A stretch of 64,000 nucleotides of DNA from contig NZ_CP055481.1 in the NCBI RefSeq assembly GCF_013705725.1, positions 310,001 to 374,000 of the forward strand, in the 5' to 3' direction. Position numbers and translations under genes: made by a program. Positions 39,874 to 49,450 of the stretch are shown piece by piece (the first letter of the stretch is position 1; each line of letters opens with the position of its first letter). The DNA comes from Klebsiella sp. RHBSTW-00484 (GTDB taxonomy: Bacteria; Pseudomonadota; Gammaproteobacteria; Enterobacterales; Enterobacteriaceae). The notes beneath the pieces were generated by a model. The model saw only the letters and a list, made by a program, of their open reading frames with translations, was not told where the DNA came from and searched no databases.

Positions 39874-40736
39874 AAAACTGGCGCAACGATCTGTTTGCCT
39901 GGCTGCTGATGACCAGCGGGCTGGGCACCATTCTGCTGCTGATGGGCTCCACCTTCTATGTGGTGGTGGTACAGAGCCTGGGCTGGTTTAACCTCGAAGG
40001 CGACAGCCACTTCTCGCTGGAATACTGGCGCAATATGTTGCAGGACGAGGTGCTGCGTAGTGCCCTGTTTTATTCAGTGAAGGTGTCGCTGCTGGGCGCG
40101 TTCGGCTCGGTGATTTTTGCGTATCCGCTGGCGCTGTGGCTGCGTAAACCGATGGCGGGCAAGGAGGGCATTATCGCGGTGCTGCGCGCGCCGATGTTCA
40201 TTCCCGGCCTGGTGGCGGCGTTCCTGTTCGTCAATATCGTCGCCTATCACGGCATCATCAATGAACTGCTGCTGGCGCTGGGGATTATCAGCGAGCCGCT
40301 GCGGATGCAGAACGATGATTTTGGCTGGGGCGTGGTGCTCCTGCAAATCTGGAAAAACCTGCCTTTTGCCCTGATCCTGGTCGGCGGCGCGGTCAATGCC
40401 ATTCGTAACGATGTACTGGATGCCGCCAGTAATCTCGGTGCCAGCCGCTGGCGCAGTTTTACCGGCGTGATAGTGCCGTTGACGCTGCCTGCGGTACAGG
40501 TGACGCTGATTCTGGTGTTTATCGGTGCGCTGGGTGATTTTGCCTTCTTCTCGGTGGCCGGGCCGCGCAACACTTACTCGCTGGCGCGGTTGATGCAGGC
40601 CACCGCCATGGAGTACGGCGAGTGGAATAACGCCGCCGTTATCGCGGTGATTATTATGCTGACGGCAGGGATTTGCACGTTGCTGATTGCCACCCTGATC
40701 ACCCCGTTCGCCACCCGTAAAGGAGAGATCAAATGA
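39870..40736 (+). CDS. ABC transporter permease 1
   Basis: This encodes 288 aa with six predicted TM helices and belongs to the binding-protein-dependent permease family (PotB-like). The EAA loop is DVLDAASNLGASRWRSFTGVIVPLTLPAV, where the helical Ala/Gly contacts the ATPase. Overlaps the ATPase gene upstream and the second permease downstream by 4 bp each. Forms a heterodimeric membrane channel with permease 2. Confidence 0.92.
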   Translation: MKNWRNDLFAWLLMTSGLGTILLLMGSTFYVVVVQSLGWFNLEGDSHFSLEYWRNMLQDEVLRSALFYSVKVSLLGAFGSVIFAYPLALWLRKPMAGKEGIIAVLRAPMFIPGLVAAFLFVNIVAYHGIINELLLALGIISEPLRMQNDDFGWGVVLLQIWKNLPFALILVGGAVNAIRNDVLDAASNLGASRWRSFTGVIVPLTLPAVQVTLILVFIGALGDFAFFSVAGPRNTYSLARLMQATAMEYGEWNNAAVIAVIIMLTAGICTLLIATLITPFATRKGEIK

Positions 40737-41569
40737 GTCAGACTAGCAATGGTCGTCGGGTGGTGAAGATTTCGCTGATTTTCTTTATTGTCGCCAACCT
40801 GGTGTGGCTGGGGATGCCGTTTGGTATGGCGATCCTCTGGTCGCTGGTGGACCCGGCACACCCGTGGAGCTACCCGGATATCTTTCCGCCCGTGCTGTCG
40901 TTCAGCCGCTGGCTGCTGGTGTGGGAGAAAACCTCACTTTCCGAGGCGCTGTTTAACAGCTACACCATCGCGCCGGCGGTGGCCGTCGTCAGCCTGCTGC
41001 TGTCGCTGCCCACCGCGTATGCTTTTGGGCGCATGAACTTTCGTGGCAAGGCGGTGGCGGAAATGCTGACGCTGATCCCGCTGGTGATGCCGGGCATGTT
41101 GATCGGTATCTTCTTCAGCGCCATGCTGATCAACCTCAATATCGACAACGCCTTTATCAGCATTGTTATCGGCCATACCGTGCTGACGCTGCCTTATTCG
41201 ATTCGCATTATGTCGGCAGGGTTTAAGGCGGTACCGCAGGATCTGATCGACGCCAGCCGCGACCTGGGCACCGGAATATGGGGCACGTTCTGCAATGCCT
41301 ACCTGCCGATGCTCAAGCCGAGCTTCCTGGCGGCGCTGATTTTTTGTCTGGTGAGAAGCCTGGAAGAGTTCAGTATTTCGTACGTACTGGGCGCGCCGGA
41401 TTTTATCACCGTCCCAACCATTCTTTATTCCTTCCTCGGTTACTCCTTTGTGCGTCCGGACGCGGCGGTGGTATCGATGATTCTGGTGATCCCGAACGTC
41501 ATCCTGATGGTCATCATCGAGAAGCTGCTGAAGGGCAACTATTTGTCGCAATCCACGGGGAAAGCCTGA
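40733..41569 (+). CDS. ABC transporter permease 2
   Basis: This encodes a 278-aa PotC-like permease with six TM helices. The EAA motif reads DLIDASRDLGTGIWGTFCNAYLPMLKPS, with the conserved Gly. Overlaps permease 1 by 4 bp and is followed after 20 bp by the binding-protein gene. Inner membrane. Confidence 0.92.
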   Translation: MSQTSNGRRVVKISLIFFIVANLVWLGMPFGMAILWSLVDPAHPWSYPDIFPPVLSFSRWLLVWEKTSLSEALFNSYTIAPAVAVVSLLLSLPTAYAFGRMNFRGKAVAEMLTLIPLVMPGMLIGIFFSAMLINLNIDNAFISIVIGHTVLTLPYSIRIMSAGFKAVPQDLIDASRDLGTGIWGTFCNAYLPMLKPSFLAALIFCLVRSLEEFSISYVLGAPDFITVPTILYSFLGYSFVRPDAAVVSMILVIPNVILMVIIEKLLKGNYLSQSTGKA

Positions 41570-41589
41570 CTTTTTACAGGAGAAACATA

Positions 41590-42666
41590 ATGAAAAAAGC
41601 ACTAATAATGTTGGCCGGAGGGTTACTGTGCAGCTCGCTGGCACAGGCTAATACGGATAACGCCGATCTGGTCGCCCAGGCGAAAAAAGAGGGCAGCGTG
41701 ACGTTTAACGTCTGGTACCTCCAGCCGCAGTGGCGCAGCTTTGTGAAGGATTTTGAGCAGCAGTACGGCGTTAAGGTGCGCATCCCGGAAGGGAGCATCG
41801 ACGGCAATATGAACAAGTTGCTGGCGGAGTCGGGCAAAGCAAAGGGTAAAATCGATGTGATCGCCCTGTCCGTGTCGCAGCTTCAGGTCACCATGGGAGC
41901 GAAATCACTGGCGAAAATCGACGACCTGCCGGGCTACGGCGAGGCGTATCACCAGATTCAGAATGTCGATACTCAGGGTTATGCGGTGGCGTTCTGGGGA
42001 AATCAGACTGGGCTGGTCTACGACCCGCAGCAGATGGGCGATCGACCGCTGCCGCAGACCATGGAAGACCTTCAGCGCTTTATCGACGCTAATCCAAAGC
42101 GGTTTGGCTATAACGATCCGAATAACGGTGGCGCGGGGGAAGCCTTTATTCAGCGCGTTGTTAAGACTCAAAGCGGCGAGTTTGACAGCGAGTCGGATAC
42201 CGTTGATGCCGCAGTGGTGAAAAACTGGCAGAAAGGCTGGCAGTGGTTTGCCGCCAATAACGACAAAATTACCCGCACGGCCTCCGGCGCTGACAGCCTG
42301 ACGCGCCTGAACGACGGTGAGCTGATGCTGACGCCTGCCTGGGAAGATCATCTGGTAGGGCTGCAAAAAACCGGGGCCATTACCTCACGGCTGAAATTCT
42401 ACGTGCCTGAATTTGGTATGCCCGGCGGCGGTAATGTCGCGGCTATCGCCGCCAACAGTCAGCATCCGGCGGCATCGCGGCTGTTTCTTAACTGGCTGAT
42501 TCAGGCCGATACACAGAAAGCGCTGAGTAAAGCCTTCGGCTCCACGCCGATGCACAAACAGGTCATCCCGGACGTGAAACGCCCCGACACCGAGGTGCAG
42601 TTTTACGGTAAGGCCTACAGTATGCAGATGAAGAAAGAGTTTGTACGCCAGGTGATGATGCAGTGA
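41590..42666 (+). CDS. ABC transporter periplasmic substrate-binding protein
   Basis: This encodes 358 aa with a signal peptide (MKKALIMLAGGLLCSSLAQA-N). It belongs to the extracellular solute-binding family 1 group with PotD/AfuA/PhnS relatives: N-terminal KKEGSVTFNVWYLQPQWRSFVKDFEQQYG, and FGYNDPNNGGAGEAFIQ and LTPAWEDHLVGLQ in the cleft lobes. AGGAGAAAC lies just before the ATG. The ligand cannot be read off. Given the divergent GDPD gene, a glycerophosphodiester or similar organophosphate is my inference; polyamine, iron or aminoethylphosphonate remain possible. Confidence 0.9.
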   Translation: MKKALIMLAGGLLCSSLAQANTDNADLVAQAKKEGSVTFNVWYLQPQWRSFVKDFEQQYGVKVRIPEGSIDGNMNKLLAESGKAKGKIDVIALSVSQLQVTMGAKSLAKIDDLPGYGEAYHQIQNVDTQGYAVAFWGNQTGLVYDPQQMGDRPLPQTMEDLQRFIDANPKRFGYNDPNNGGAGEAFIQRVVKTQSGEFDSESDTVDAAVVKNWQKGWQWFAANNDKITRTASGADSLTRLNDGELMLTPAWEDHLVGLQKTGAITSRLKFYVPEFGMPGGGNVAAIAANSQHPAASRLFLNWLIQADTQKALSKAFGSTPMHKQVIPDVKRPDTEVQFYGKAYSMQMKKEFVRQVMMQ

Positions 42667-42701
42667 AGAATTCCCCTGCCGACCTGGCAGGGGACGATCA
42701 T

Positions 42702-43901
42702 TTAAACAAACGGGGCTAGCGGGTCGGCAATCTCGAACGCCACCGCTTTATCGGCTTTTGGCGGATAAATCAGCTCGCTGACGATCGACATCTTGAGCTT
42801 TTTCGCGTCGGCGCGCGTTAACTTCACCTGCTGATCCCAGCCTTCGGTGTAAACAGCGCCCCACGCGCCCAGATCCAGACAGGTGACGTACATCTCCTGA
42901 CGATACGGCAGCGGTTCAACGTTCAGCAGGCTTGCTGCAACATTGTTACCGGCAAATTTACCCAGCAGGATGGCGTGCTGACAGGTCATCAGCGCGTGAT
43001 TGCCCTTATCATCGGTGGCGGCGTAAGCCACGTCGCCGGTGGCATAAATGTCTTCATGACCCAGCACCTGAAGATTGGCATTTACGTGCAGGCGACCCTG
43101 GCGATCGCGCGGCGCATCAATCTGTGCGGTCAGACCGTTAGCCTGAACGCCAACGGTCCATATGACCGTCTGTGATGCAATTGTCTGACCATCTTTCAGC
43201 GTCACGCCAGAGGCATTCACGCTCTCAACTTCGGAATTGACCATCCATTCTACGTTCAGCTCAGTGGAGGCCTCGGCAATCACATCGCGCAATTCCTGGC
43301 TCCAGCGAGCACCCGGCTGCGCACCACGTTCAACTACGACAACTCTGGTCTTAGCATCAGCACCGAGGATGTCACGCAGACGACCCGGTAACTCCAGCGC
43401 CATCTCAATGCCGGTGAAGCCGCCGCCGCAGACGACAACAGTATTACGCGCCTCGCTCTCTGGCTGCTTAGCCAGATCTTGCAGATGCTGCTCCAGCACG
43501 GCAGCGCTCTCAAGCTGATCGAGGTCGAAGGCGTGCTCTGCGGCACCGGCGACCATACTGCGATTCACCTGGCTGCCGCTGGCCAGAACCAGACGGTCAT
43601 AGCGATGCCGGCGCGTTTCACCGTGGGTATCTTTCCAGCTCACCTCCTTGGAAGCCGGAAGGATTTTCTCAACCGTGCCGCGCAGGAAGGTAACACCGGT
43701 GACGTCGAACAGCGGTTGCAGTGGCGCAACCAGCGTCTGAACGGCGCTTTCATAAAACCGTGGGCGCACACGCAGTTCAGGCTGTGGTGCAATCACTGTA
43801 ATATCAATGTCCTGCTGATTTTTATCCGCCAGACGTGCGGCGCTCAGCGCTGCCCACATACCGGCAAAGCCAGCCCCGATGATCAAAATTTGTTTACGCA
43901 T
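42702..43901 (-). CDS. NDH-2-like FAD-dependent pyridine nucleotide oxidoreductase
   Basis: This encodes 399 aa. The N-terminal FAD motif ILIIGAGFAGMWAAL and a second dinucleotide motif VVVCGGGFTGIEMALELP (about residue 160) are clear. A third landmark is DIYATGDVAYA for FAD binding. It resembles type II NADH dehydrogenases and other quinone or disulfide-lacking flavoenzymes, but no C-terminal amphipathic membrane anchor like that of Ndh is obvious. Substrate unknown. Divergent from an Rrf2 regulator, which suggests redox- or NO-responsive expression. Start at ATG 43901. Confidence 0.87.
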   Translation of the reverse strand: MRKQILIIGAGFAGMWAALSAARLADKNQQDIDITVIAPQPELRVRPRFYESAVQTLVAPLQPLFDVTGVTFLRGTVEKILPASKEVSWKDTHGETRRHRYDRLVLASGSQVNRSMVAGAAEHAFDLDQLESAAVLEQHLQDLAKQPESEARNTVVVCGGGFTGIEMALELPGRLRDILGADAKTRVVVVERGAQPGARWSQELRDVIAEASTELNVEWMVNSEVESVNASGVTLKDGQTIASQTVIWTVGVQANGLTAQIDAPRDRQGRLHVNANLQVLGHEDIYATGDVAYAATDDKGNHALMTCQHAILLGKFAGNNVAASLLNVEPLPYRQEMYVTCLDLGAWGAVYTEGWDQQVKLTRADAKKLKMSIVSELIYPPKADKAVAFEIADPLAPFV

Positions 43902-43921
43902 CACTGTTGTTCTCGCTGTTC

Positions 43922-43958
43922 ACTACGATTTATTTACTAGGATTATATTGATCGTAGT
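43922..43958. promoter_or_regulatory. Inverted repeat upstream of the NDH-2-like gene
   Basis: ACTACGAT (43922-43929) and ATCGTAGT (43951-43958) are perfect 8-bp inverted arms separated by 21 bp, 20 bp before the oxidoreductase start. Candidate operator for the neighbouring Rrf2 protein or for a flavin/redox regulator; inference from position. Confidence 0.45.
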
Positions 43959-44134
43959 TAACCGGTGCAATGTCATTTGAAATATCGGGAGTGGCTTTCG
44001 TCGTGATTTTTGTTTATCTAATTGATAATTATTGATTTTAATTTTATAGCTGTCCTGCATTTTGCAATCTCTCTGGAATCAGGAGTGCGGAAAAGCTACA
44101 ATAAGCTCAGATTAATTTTGGCTGAGATAAGAGC

Positions 44135-44638
44135 ATGGCATTCTACAGTTCTGGGGTTGAGTACGGCATCCATAGCCTGATGTGTATGGTGGACAGCAAA
44201 GGCGATGCCCGCGATATGAGCGTGCGTGAGATTGCCGATCTGCAAAGTGTGCCCTACGATTACCTGGCCAAAATCTTCACCCGTCTGTCAAAGGCTGGGT
44301 TGGTGCGCAGCATTGAGGGTAAAGGCGGCGGTTTTCAGTTGGCGAAACCAGCTGAACACATTACGGTTCTCGACGTGGCAAACGCCATTGACGGTGACAA
44401 ACGGATTTTTGAATGTCGCGAGATTCGCCAGCGTCTGGCGGTATTCGAAGAGCAGCCGCCGGAATGGGCCTGCGAAGGGATTTGCGGTGTGCGCTCGGTC
44501 ATGGATATGGCGCAGCAGCGAATGGAAGAGGCTTTAGGCCAGCACACCATCCTCGATCTGGCGCGCAAAATGTACCGCAAAGCGCCGGATACCTTTGTGG
44601 TTGAAGTGCAGGACTGGATTGCTGCGCGAAAAGCGTAG
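44135..44638 (+). CDS. Rrf2-family transcriptional regulator
   Basis: This encodes 167 aa. The winged HTH covers residues 1-80 (EYGIHSLMCMV, REIADLQSVPYDYLAKIFTRLSKAGLVRS, GKGGGFQLAKP). Three cysteines (Cys94, Cys113, Cys117) sit in a C-x18-C-x3-C pattern in the effector region. That is comparable to, but spaced differently from, the cluster-binding cysteines of IscR and NsrR, so an Fe-S or thiol sensor is plausible. Divergent from the flavoenzyme across 233 bp. Not IscR or NsrR by context. Confidence 0.88.
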   Translation: MAFYSSGVEYGIHSLMCMVDSKGDARDMSVREIADLQSVPYDYLAKIFTRLSKAGLVRSIEGKGGGFQLAKPAEHITVLDVANAIDGDKRIFECREIRQRLAVFEEQPPEWACEGICGVRSVMDMAQQRMEEALGQHTILDLARKMYRKAPDTFVVEVQDWIAARKA

Positions 44639-44641
44639 TCA

Positions 44642-44756
44642 GGTAGCCCGGCCAAGCGTAGCGCCGCCGGGGACTCCCGGAGTCGGCGCTATCGCACCTC
44701 GTTCGGGCTACAGTGAAATCCAGGCCGGATAAAGCGTTAGCCGCCATCCGGCAATG
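44642..44756. repeat. BIME (REP units) between Rrf2 gene and dtpB
   Basis: Units: gtagcccggccaagcgtagc (44643 on), cgttcgggctac (44700-44711) and ggccggataaagcg, then gccgccatccggc (44732-44753). A hairpin gactcccggagtc lies within. It occupies the whole spacer between these convergent genes. Confidence 0.8.
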
Positions 44757-44760
44757 CTCA

Positions 44761-46233
44761 TTACTGTTCGCTATCCGGGGTATTAATCATCCGGTTTAGC
44801 CACGGCACCATCATCGCCATCACCACCGTTACCGCCAGCGTCACCAGACCGATTTTGCTGAAGACGTTGGTATAGATAGGCAGCGTTTGTAGCGGGTCGG
44901 TAATATTGTCCGGCACGGCGGTGAAGGTGGCGACGTAACCCCCCATCAGGAATGCGGCGGCCTGCGTCAAAAACCACATCCCGAGAATGAAGCCCATCAG
45001 ATGCTGCGGTACCAGCGCGGCGACCATCGCCAGCCCCAGGGCGCTAATCAACAATTCTCCCAGGCTCTGGAACAGATAGACCAGCACGATAAACCACGGT
45101 GAAGTCAGCCCCTGCGCGTCGGCAAACCACATTCCCGCGGCGGCGGCTGTCAGAAAGCCGAGCGAGCAGAGAAACATGCCGAGCGTAAATTTCATCGGCA
45201 TGGTCAGGTCTTTGCCTTTGTTACCCAAACGCGTGTAGATAGCGGCCAGAAGCGGGCTGGCAACCACCACCCAGAACGGGTTTAGCGCCTGGAAGCTCAC
45301 CGGGTTAATGGCGAAACCGAGTATTTCATGATGGACGTTATTGATCGCAAAGAAGTTCAGAGAGGTCGGCATCTGCGCGTACAGAATGTAGAACAGCACG
45401 GCTTCCAGCATCAGGATAAATGCGACGAACATTTTGTTGCGCCCGGTTTTATCCAGCTTGAAGGCCTCGCGGAAGAAGAAAATCGTCACCACCAGAGAGA
45501 GGAAAATCAGCACCAGGTTGGCGATTTTAACGTTGTGCATTAGCCAGGCGCAGAGGTAAATCATGACCACCGTGCCCACCAGTACCAATAGCAGATTACG
45601 CAAATTCAGCGGCTTGTGGTCCGGCTCGGAACCAATGTCTTTCACCATTCCACGACAGGCGAAGTAGACCAACAGGGCGACGATCAGCCCCGCACCGCAC
45701 AGGTTGTAGGTCACCGCGTAGCCGTACTTCTCAGCAATGACCGGTGCCAGCGATAGCGACAGCAGCGAGCCAATGTTAATCGACATATAAAACAGGGTGA
45801 ACGCGCCATCCAGGCGGGCATCTTTCGGTGGGTAGCACTTAGACAGCAGGCTTGCCGGGTTGGCCTTAAACAACCCGTTCCCCACCGCAATGGTCCCCAG
45901 TGCGATAAAAATCAGGTTGGGTTTTAACAGCGACAGCCCGGTCATAAAGTAGCCAATTGCCAGCACGACCGCACCCAGAACCAGTGTGCGTTTGGTACCG
46001 AGCAGATGGTCGCCGACATAGCCGCCAATGGAAATCAGGCCATACACCAGGGCTGCGAACGCGCCGAAGGTAATAAACGCCTGTTCCTGGGAGAATCCGA
46101 GCTGTTTAACAAAGAAAACGGCCAGGATACCCTGAACGCCGTAATAGCCAAATCGCTCCCATAGCTCCACAAAGAAGATCATAAAGAATGGGCGGGGCTG
46201 TTGCAGTAAGCCTGTCGGTGCGGGTGAGTTCAT
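44761..46233 (-). CDS. dtpB: Dipeptide/tripeptide:H+ symporter DtpB
   Basis: This encodes 490 aa of the POT/PTR2 family, with 14 predicted TM helices. The proton-coupling motif ExxER is in [12 protein letters not shown] near residue 24. The PTR2 signature region reads [14 protein letters not shown]. Sequence is close to E. coli DtpB (YhiP) throughout, including the DIGSEP loop. The upstream gap to uspA (46234-46499) is A+T-rich and holds its promoter plus the uspA terminator. Confidence 0.96.
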   Translation of the reverse strand: MNSPAPTGLLQQPRPFFMIFFVELWERFGYYGVQGILAVFFVKQLGFSQEQAFITFGAFAALVYGLISIGGYVGDHLLGTKRTLVLGAVVLAIGYFMTGLSLLKPNLIFIALGTIAVGNGLFKANPASLLSKCYPPKDARLDGAFTLFYMSINIGSLLSLSLAPVIAEKYGYAVTYNLCGAGLIVALLVYFACRGMVKDIGSEPDHKPLNLRNLLLVLVGTVVMIYLCAWLMHNVKIANLVLIFLSLVVTIFFFREAFKLDKTGRNKMFVAFILMLEAVLFYILYAQMPTSLNFFAINNVHHEILGFAINPVSFQALNPFWVVVASPLLAAIYTRLGNKGKDLTMPMKFTLGMFLCSLGFLTAAAAGMWFADAQGLTSPWFIVLVYLFQSLGELLISALGLAMVAALVPQHLMGFILGMWFLTQAAAFLMGGYVATFTAVPDNITDPLQTLPIYTNVFSKIGLVTLAVTVVMAMMVPWLNRMINTPDSEQ

Positions 46234-46451
46234 CTTTCTTCGCCTTTTTATCCTGTCCGGAAAAGTATGAACGCGTATGCCAAAACGCGCTGAAAAAGTC
46301 TTATGGTGCGTAATGATGTGATTATTTTGTAAATTGATGGATTATTATATGGGTATAAAACGGTTAGATTGGTTGATCAATCTAACATTGTGCTAATTTT
46401 TTGGATTTATATTCTTTTGGTGGGTTGGCGGAGTGGAGTGCGGCGGGAACA

Positions 46452-46480
46452 AACAAAAACGCCCGCATATATGCGGGCGT
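46452..46480 (-). terminator. Terminator of uspA
   Basis: ACGCCCGCATATATGCGGGCGT is a perfect palindrome described here by its arms (11 nt each, 46459-46480), followed on the minus strand by TTTTTGTTTG. It starts about 20 bp after the uspA stop. Confidence 0.9.
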
Positions 46481-46499
46481 CGGTCAGCAGGGAAAACGG

Positions 46500-46937
46500 T
46501 TATTCGTCTTCTTCGTCGCGTAGCGGAACAATCAGCATATCGACGTGAACGGTATTGATCAGCTGGCGAGCGGAGGACATCAGCTTGCTCCAGAAGTCCT
46601 GATGATGACCGCAAACCACCAGGTCCATATCATATTTTTTAATCGCATCAACCAGCACCTGGCCGAGGTCGCCGCTGCCGCTCAGAGTCTCAGTAATCGG
46701 GTAACCTGCGTTGGTGGACAGTTCGCTTAACGCGTGGTGTGTCTCTTCGGAAATGCGTTTCTGCATGTCGCCCAGATTGACATCAATAAGCCCGGTGTAG
46801 AGATCGGAGTAATTCACATCCACGTGGATCAGGGAAACTTTTGCATTGTAGGGACGGGCCATAGAAACGGCTTTTTCTACCAGTACTTTGCTTTCCGGGG
46901 ACAGGTCTACTGCAATGAGAATGTGTTTGTAAGCCAT
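46500..46937 (-). CDS. uspA: Universal stress protein A
   Basis: This encodes 145 aa of the cytoplasmic universal stress alpha/beta fold, induced in stasis and by many stresses. It starts [20 protein letters not shown] and is almost identical to E. coli UspA, with one extra residue at the acidic C-terminus (DEEDE). It belongs to the non-ATP-binding UspA class: the UspFG-type GxxGSHG nucleotide loop is not seen. AAGGAG lies before the ATG. Two palindromes occupy its leader region. Divergent from uspB. Confidence 0.97.
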   Translation of the reverse strand: MAYKHILIAVDLSPESKVLVEKAVSMARPYNAKVSLIHVDVNYSDLYTGLIDVNLGDMQKRISEETHHALSELSTNAGYPITETLSGSGDLGQVLVDAIKKYDMDLVVCGHHQDFWSKLMSSARQLINTVHVDMLIVPLRDEEDE

Positions 46938-47317
46938 GGTGTTACTCCTTCCATAAGTTGTCGATGACCGTTGGACCTGACAGCCAGTGCTGCCGCTTCG
47001 CCCGCGTCCTGCGTGCCACATGCGCGGGGGGTAGTCCTTAAGGACTTAATTGTAGAAGATATTTCTACCTTATAGCGCCCCTCGCGCTTCGTCAATCTAC
47101 CTTGTTCAGCAAATAGTTAAACAAATATATCCGATTTATGCATTGATAACGGTTAACGTTGTGGTAAAAAAATTAACGGATCTCCTACACTATTTAATGA
47201 GCCGATCGAATAAATAAACGTGATCGGAATCGCACTCTTTTACTGTACAGTCAATTTGATATTGGGGAGCGGTAGTCCCGGAGAGATTCTCCGAGGGCGG
47301 GTCGCCGGGGAGGAGGT
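46938..47317. promoter_or_regulatory. uspA-uspB divergent control region
   Basis: This gap is 380 bp without a gene. It contains a perfect 14-bp palindrome AGTCCTTAAGGACT (47033-47046), then GTAGAA-n5-TTCTAC (47052-47068), both in the presumed uspA leader or promoter. Near uspB it holds a small hairpin CGGAGA-gat-TCTCCG (about 47279-47293) and a strong ribosome site GGAGGAGGT. E. coli uspB is RpoS-dependent and uspA is sigma-70 with stringent and FadR control; no specific sites for these were assigned. Confidence 0.6.
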
Positions 47318-47653
47318 ATGATCAGCACGATTGCGCTGTTTTGGGCCCTGTGTATCGTTTGTGTGGTGAATATGGCACGCTACTTTTCGTCACTGCGTGC
47401 ATTACTGGTTGTGCTACGTGGTTGTGACCCTTTGCTCTATCAATATGTCGACGGCGGTGGTTTTTTCACGTCACATGGGCAGCCTGGCAAGCAGATGCGT
47501 CTGGTTTGGTATATTTATGCCCAGCGCTATCACGATCATCACGATGATGAGTTTATCCGTCGCTGCGAGCGGGTTCGTCGGCAGTTTATTCTCACCAGCG
47601 CGCTATGCGGCCTGGTCGTTGTGAGTATGATTGCTCTGCTTATCTGGCATTAG
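47318..47653 (+). CDS. uspB: Universal stress protein B
   Basis: This encodes 111 aa, the same length as E. coli UspB. It is a small inner-membrane protein with TM helices at both ends ([20 protein letters not shown] and [21 protein letters not shown]), with a charged loop between. RpoS-controlled in E. coli, and needed for ethanol tolerance in stationary phase; the molecular role is unknown. Unrelated in sequence to UspA despite the name. Confidence 0.95.
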   Translation: MISTIALFWALCIVCVVNMARYFSSLRALLVVLRGCDPLLYQYVDGGGFFTSHGQPGKQMRLVWYIYAQRYHDHHDDEFIRRCERVRRQFILTSALCGLVVVSMIALLIWH

Positions 47654-47672
47654 TCCGGTTAAAACCAAAAAA

Positions 47673-47706
47673 AACGGGCCAGTTTCCTGACCCGTTTACA
47701 TTTTTT
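47673..47706. terminator. Bidirectional terminator between uspB and pitA
   Basis: AACGGGCCAG pairs with CTGACCCGTT (one mismatch) with As on the left and acattttttt-type Ts on the right, ending uspB and the convergent pitA. Confidence 0.85.
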
Positions 47707-47721
47707 GCGCGTGCTATCCGC

Positions 47722-49221
47722 TTAGATAATCTTCAGCGAGAGCCAGTACAGCGCGCCTGACAACAGAATCGCTGCGGGCAGGGTGAGAACCCAGGCCATC
47801 AGGATATTGGTGACGGTCTTTCTTTGCAGGCCGCCGCCATCAACGAGCATGGTCCCCGCAACCGAGGAGGAGAGCACGTGGGTGGTGGAAACCGGCATAC
47901 CGGTATAGCTTGCCAGACCAATCGATACGGCGGCGGTCATCTGAGCTGACATACCTTGTGCGTAGGTCATCCCTTTCTTACCGATTTTCTCGCCGATGGT
48001 GGTCGCCACGCGACGCCAGCCGATCATGGTGCCGATACCCAGCGCCAGCGCCACCGCCATAATGATCCAGATTGGCGCGTACTCGATGGTGCTCAGCATA
48101 TCGGATTTCAGTTTCTTCAGCAGACGCTTATCGTCGGCATTCACTTCCGGCAGCTTCGCCACTTTATCGGTGGTATCAGAGATGCAGAGCAAAATGCGGC
48201 GCAGGTGGCTGCGCTGTTCAACGGTGAGCGTATCGTAGCTTTCGGTTCCGGTCAGCATCGTCTTCACGCGGTCAAGCGCGTTGAGCGTGTTGGCTGGATG
48301 ACAGTGGAATTCACCATCGGCAGTGACGCCCGTGCCCGGGGGCGGGATGAGCTGCTCAGTACCGGTCGCTTTCTTCAACAGCTCAGGGCGATGCAGCTGG
48401 AAGAAGGTTTCCAGGTTGTTGACCGCGTCGCGGGTACGGGTGATTTCGTAACCGGAAGCGTTCATGTTGACCACGAAGCCAGCCGGAGCGACGCCGATCA
48501 GAACCAGCATCACCAGGCCAATGCCTTTCTGTCCATCGTTCGCACCGTGCGAGAACGCCACGCCAATGGCTGACAGAATCAGCGCAATACGCGTCCAGAA
48601 TGGCGGTTTTTTCTTGCCGTCTCTCTTTTCACGTTCAGCAGGTGTCAGGTGGATACGAGCGCGTTTTTTGGTATTGCTCCAGTAACGACGCAGAATGAAA
48701 ATCAGGCCACCCGCTACCAGCAGACCAACAATCGGCGAGATGATAAGCGAGCCAAAAATCCCCGCGACTTTCGGGAGGTTCAGCGCGTCCACGACCGAGG
48801 TGCCGGTCATCAACGCATTGGTTAAACCAATACCGATGATCGCGCCGATCAGCGTGTGCGAGCTGGAGGCCGGGAGGCCGAAATACCAGGTTCCGAGGTT
48901 CCAGATAATTGCCGCTAACAGCATGGAAAAGACCATGGCAAGGCCATGTGCTGAACCCATGTTAAGCAGCAGGTCGGTCGGTAACATATGCACGATGGCA
49001 TAAGCAACGCTAAGACCGCCCAACAGAACGCCGAAGAAGTTAAAAAGGGCCGCCATCGCCACAGCAAGCTGCGACCGCATTGCGCGTGTGTAAATCACAG
49101 TTGCAACAGCGTTTGCGGTATCATGAAAACCATTGATCGCTTCGTAAAACAGCACGAAAGCAAGAGCAAGCAATAATAATAGCCCGGTATGTAAATCCAG
49201 ACCGGCAAATAAATGTAGCAT
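47722..49221 (-). CDS. pitA: Low-affinity phosphate transporter PitA
   Basis: This encodes 499 aa of the PiT family, which takes up metal-phosphate complexes with H+. The duplicated PiT signatures are seen as [15 protein letters not shown] (N-terminal) and [12 protein letters not shown] (after the central cytoplasmic loop). A large soluble loop (about residues 215-370) splits two membrane halves, ten TM in all. Very close to E. coli PitA. Convergent with uspB as in E. coli. Confidence 0.96.
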   Translation of the reverse strand: MLHLFAGLDLHTGLLLLLALAFVLFYEAINGFHDTANAVATVIYTRAMRSQLAVAMAALFNFFGVLLGGLSVAYAIVHMLPTDLLLNMGSAHGLAMVFSMLLAAIIWNLGTWYFGLPASSSHTLIGAIIGIGLTNALMTGTSVVDALNLPKVAGIFGSLIISPIVGLLVAGGLIFILRRYWSNTKKRARIHLTPAEREKRDGKKKPPFWTRIALILSAIGVAFSHGANDGQKGIGLVMLVLIGVAPAGFVVNMNASGYEITRTRDAVNNLETFFQLHRPELLKKATGTEQLIPPPGTGVTADGEFHCHPANTLNALDRVKTMLTGTESYDTLTVEQRSHLRRILLCISDTTDKVAKLPEVNADDKRLLKKLKSDMLSTIEYAPIWIIMAVALALGIGTMIGWRRVATTIGEKIGKKGMTYAQGMSAQMTAAVSIGLASYTGMPVSTTHVLSSSVAGTMLVDGGGLQRKTVTNILMAWVLTLPAAILLSGALYWLSLKII

Positions 49222-49450
49222 AGGACGTTACGCCATTTTGAGGACATGAACGCGGCGCATTATCAGTGACTTTAGCGGCGCGGGCAAAGTGAAATATAGA
49301 CTTTTTTTGATTTTCTTCCTGTTTAAGTTTTACCTTGTTGGGAGTATTCCTATATCTTTCAACGATGTACGTAAATCCATTTTTTTGATGCTGGTGCGAC
49401 CAGAGTGAAAAATTTACAATTCCCGACAATCGGGATATGAGGAATGTTGC

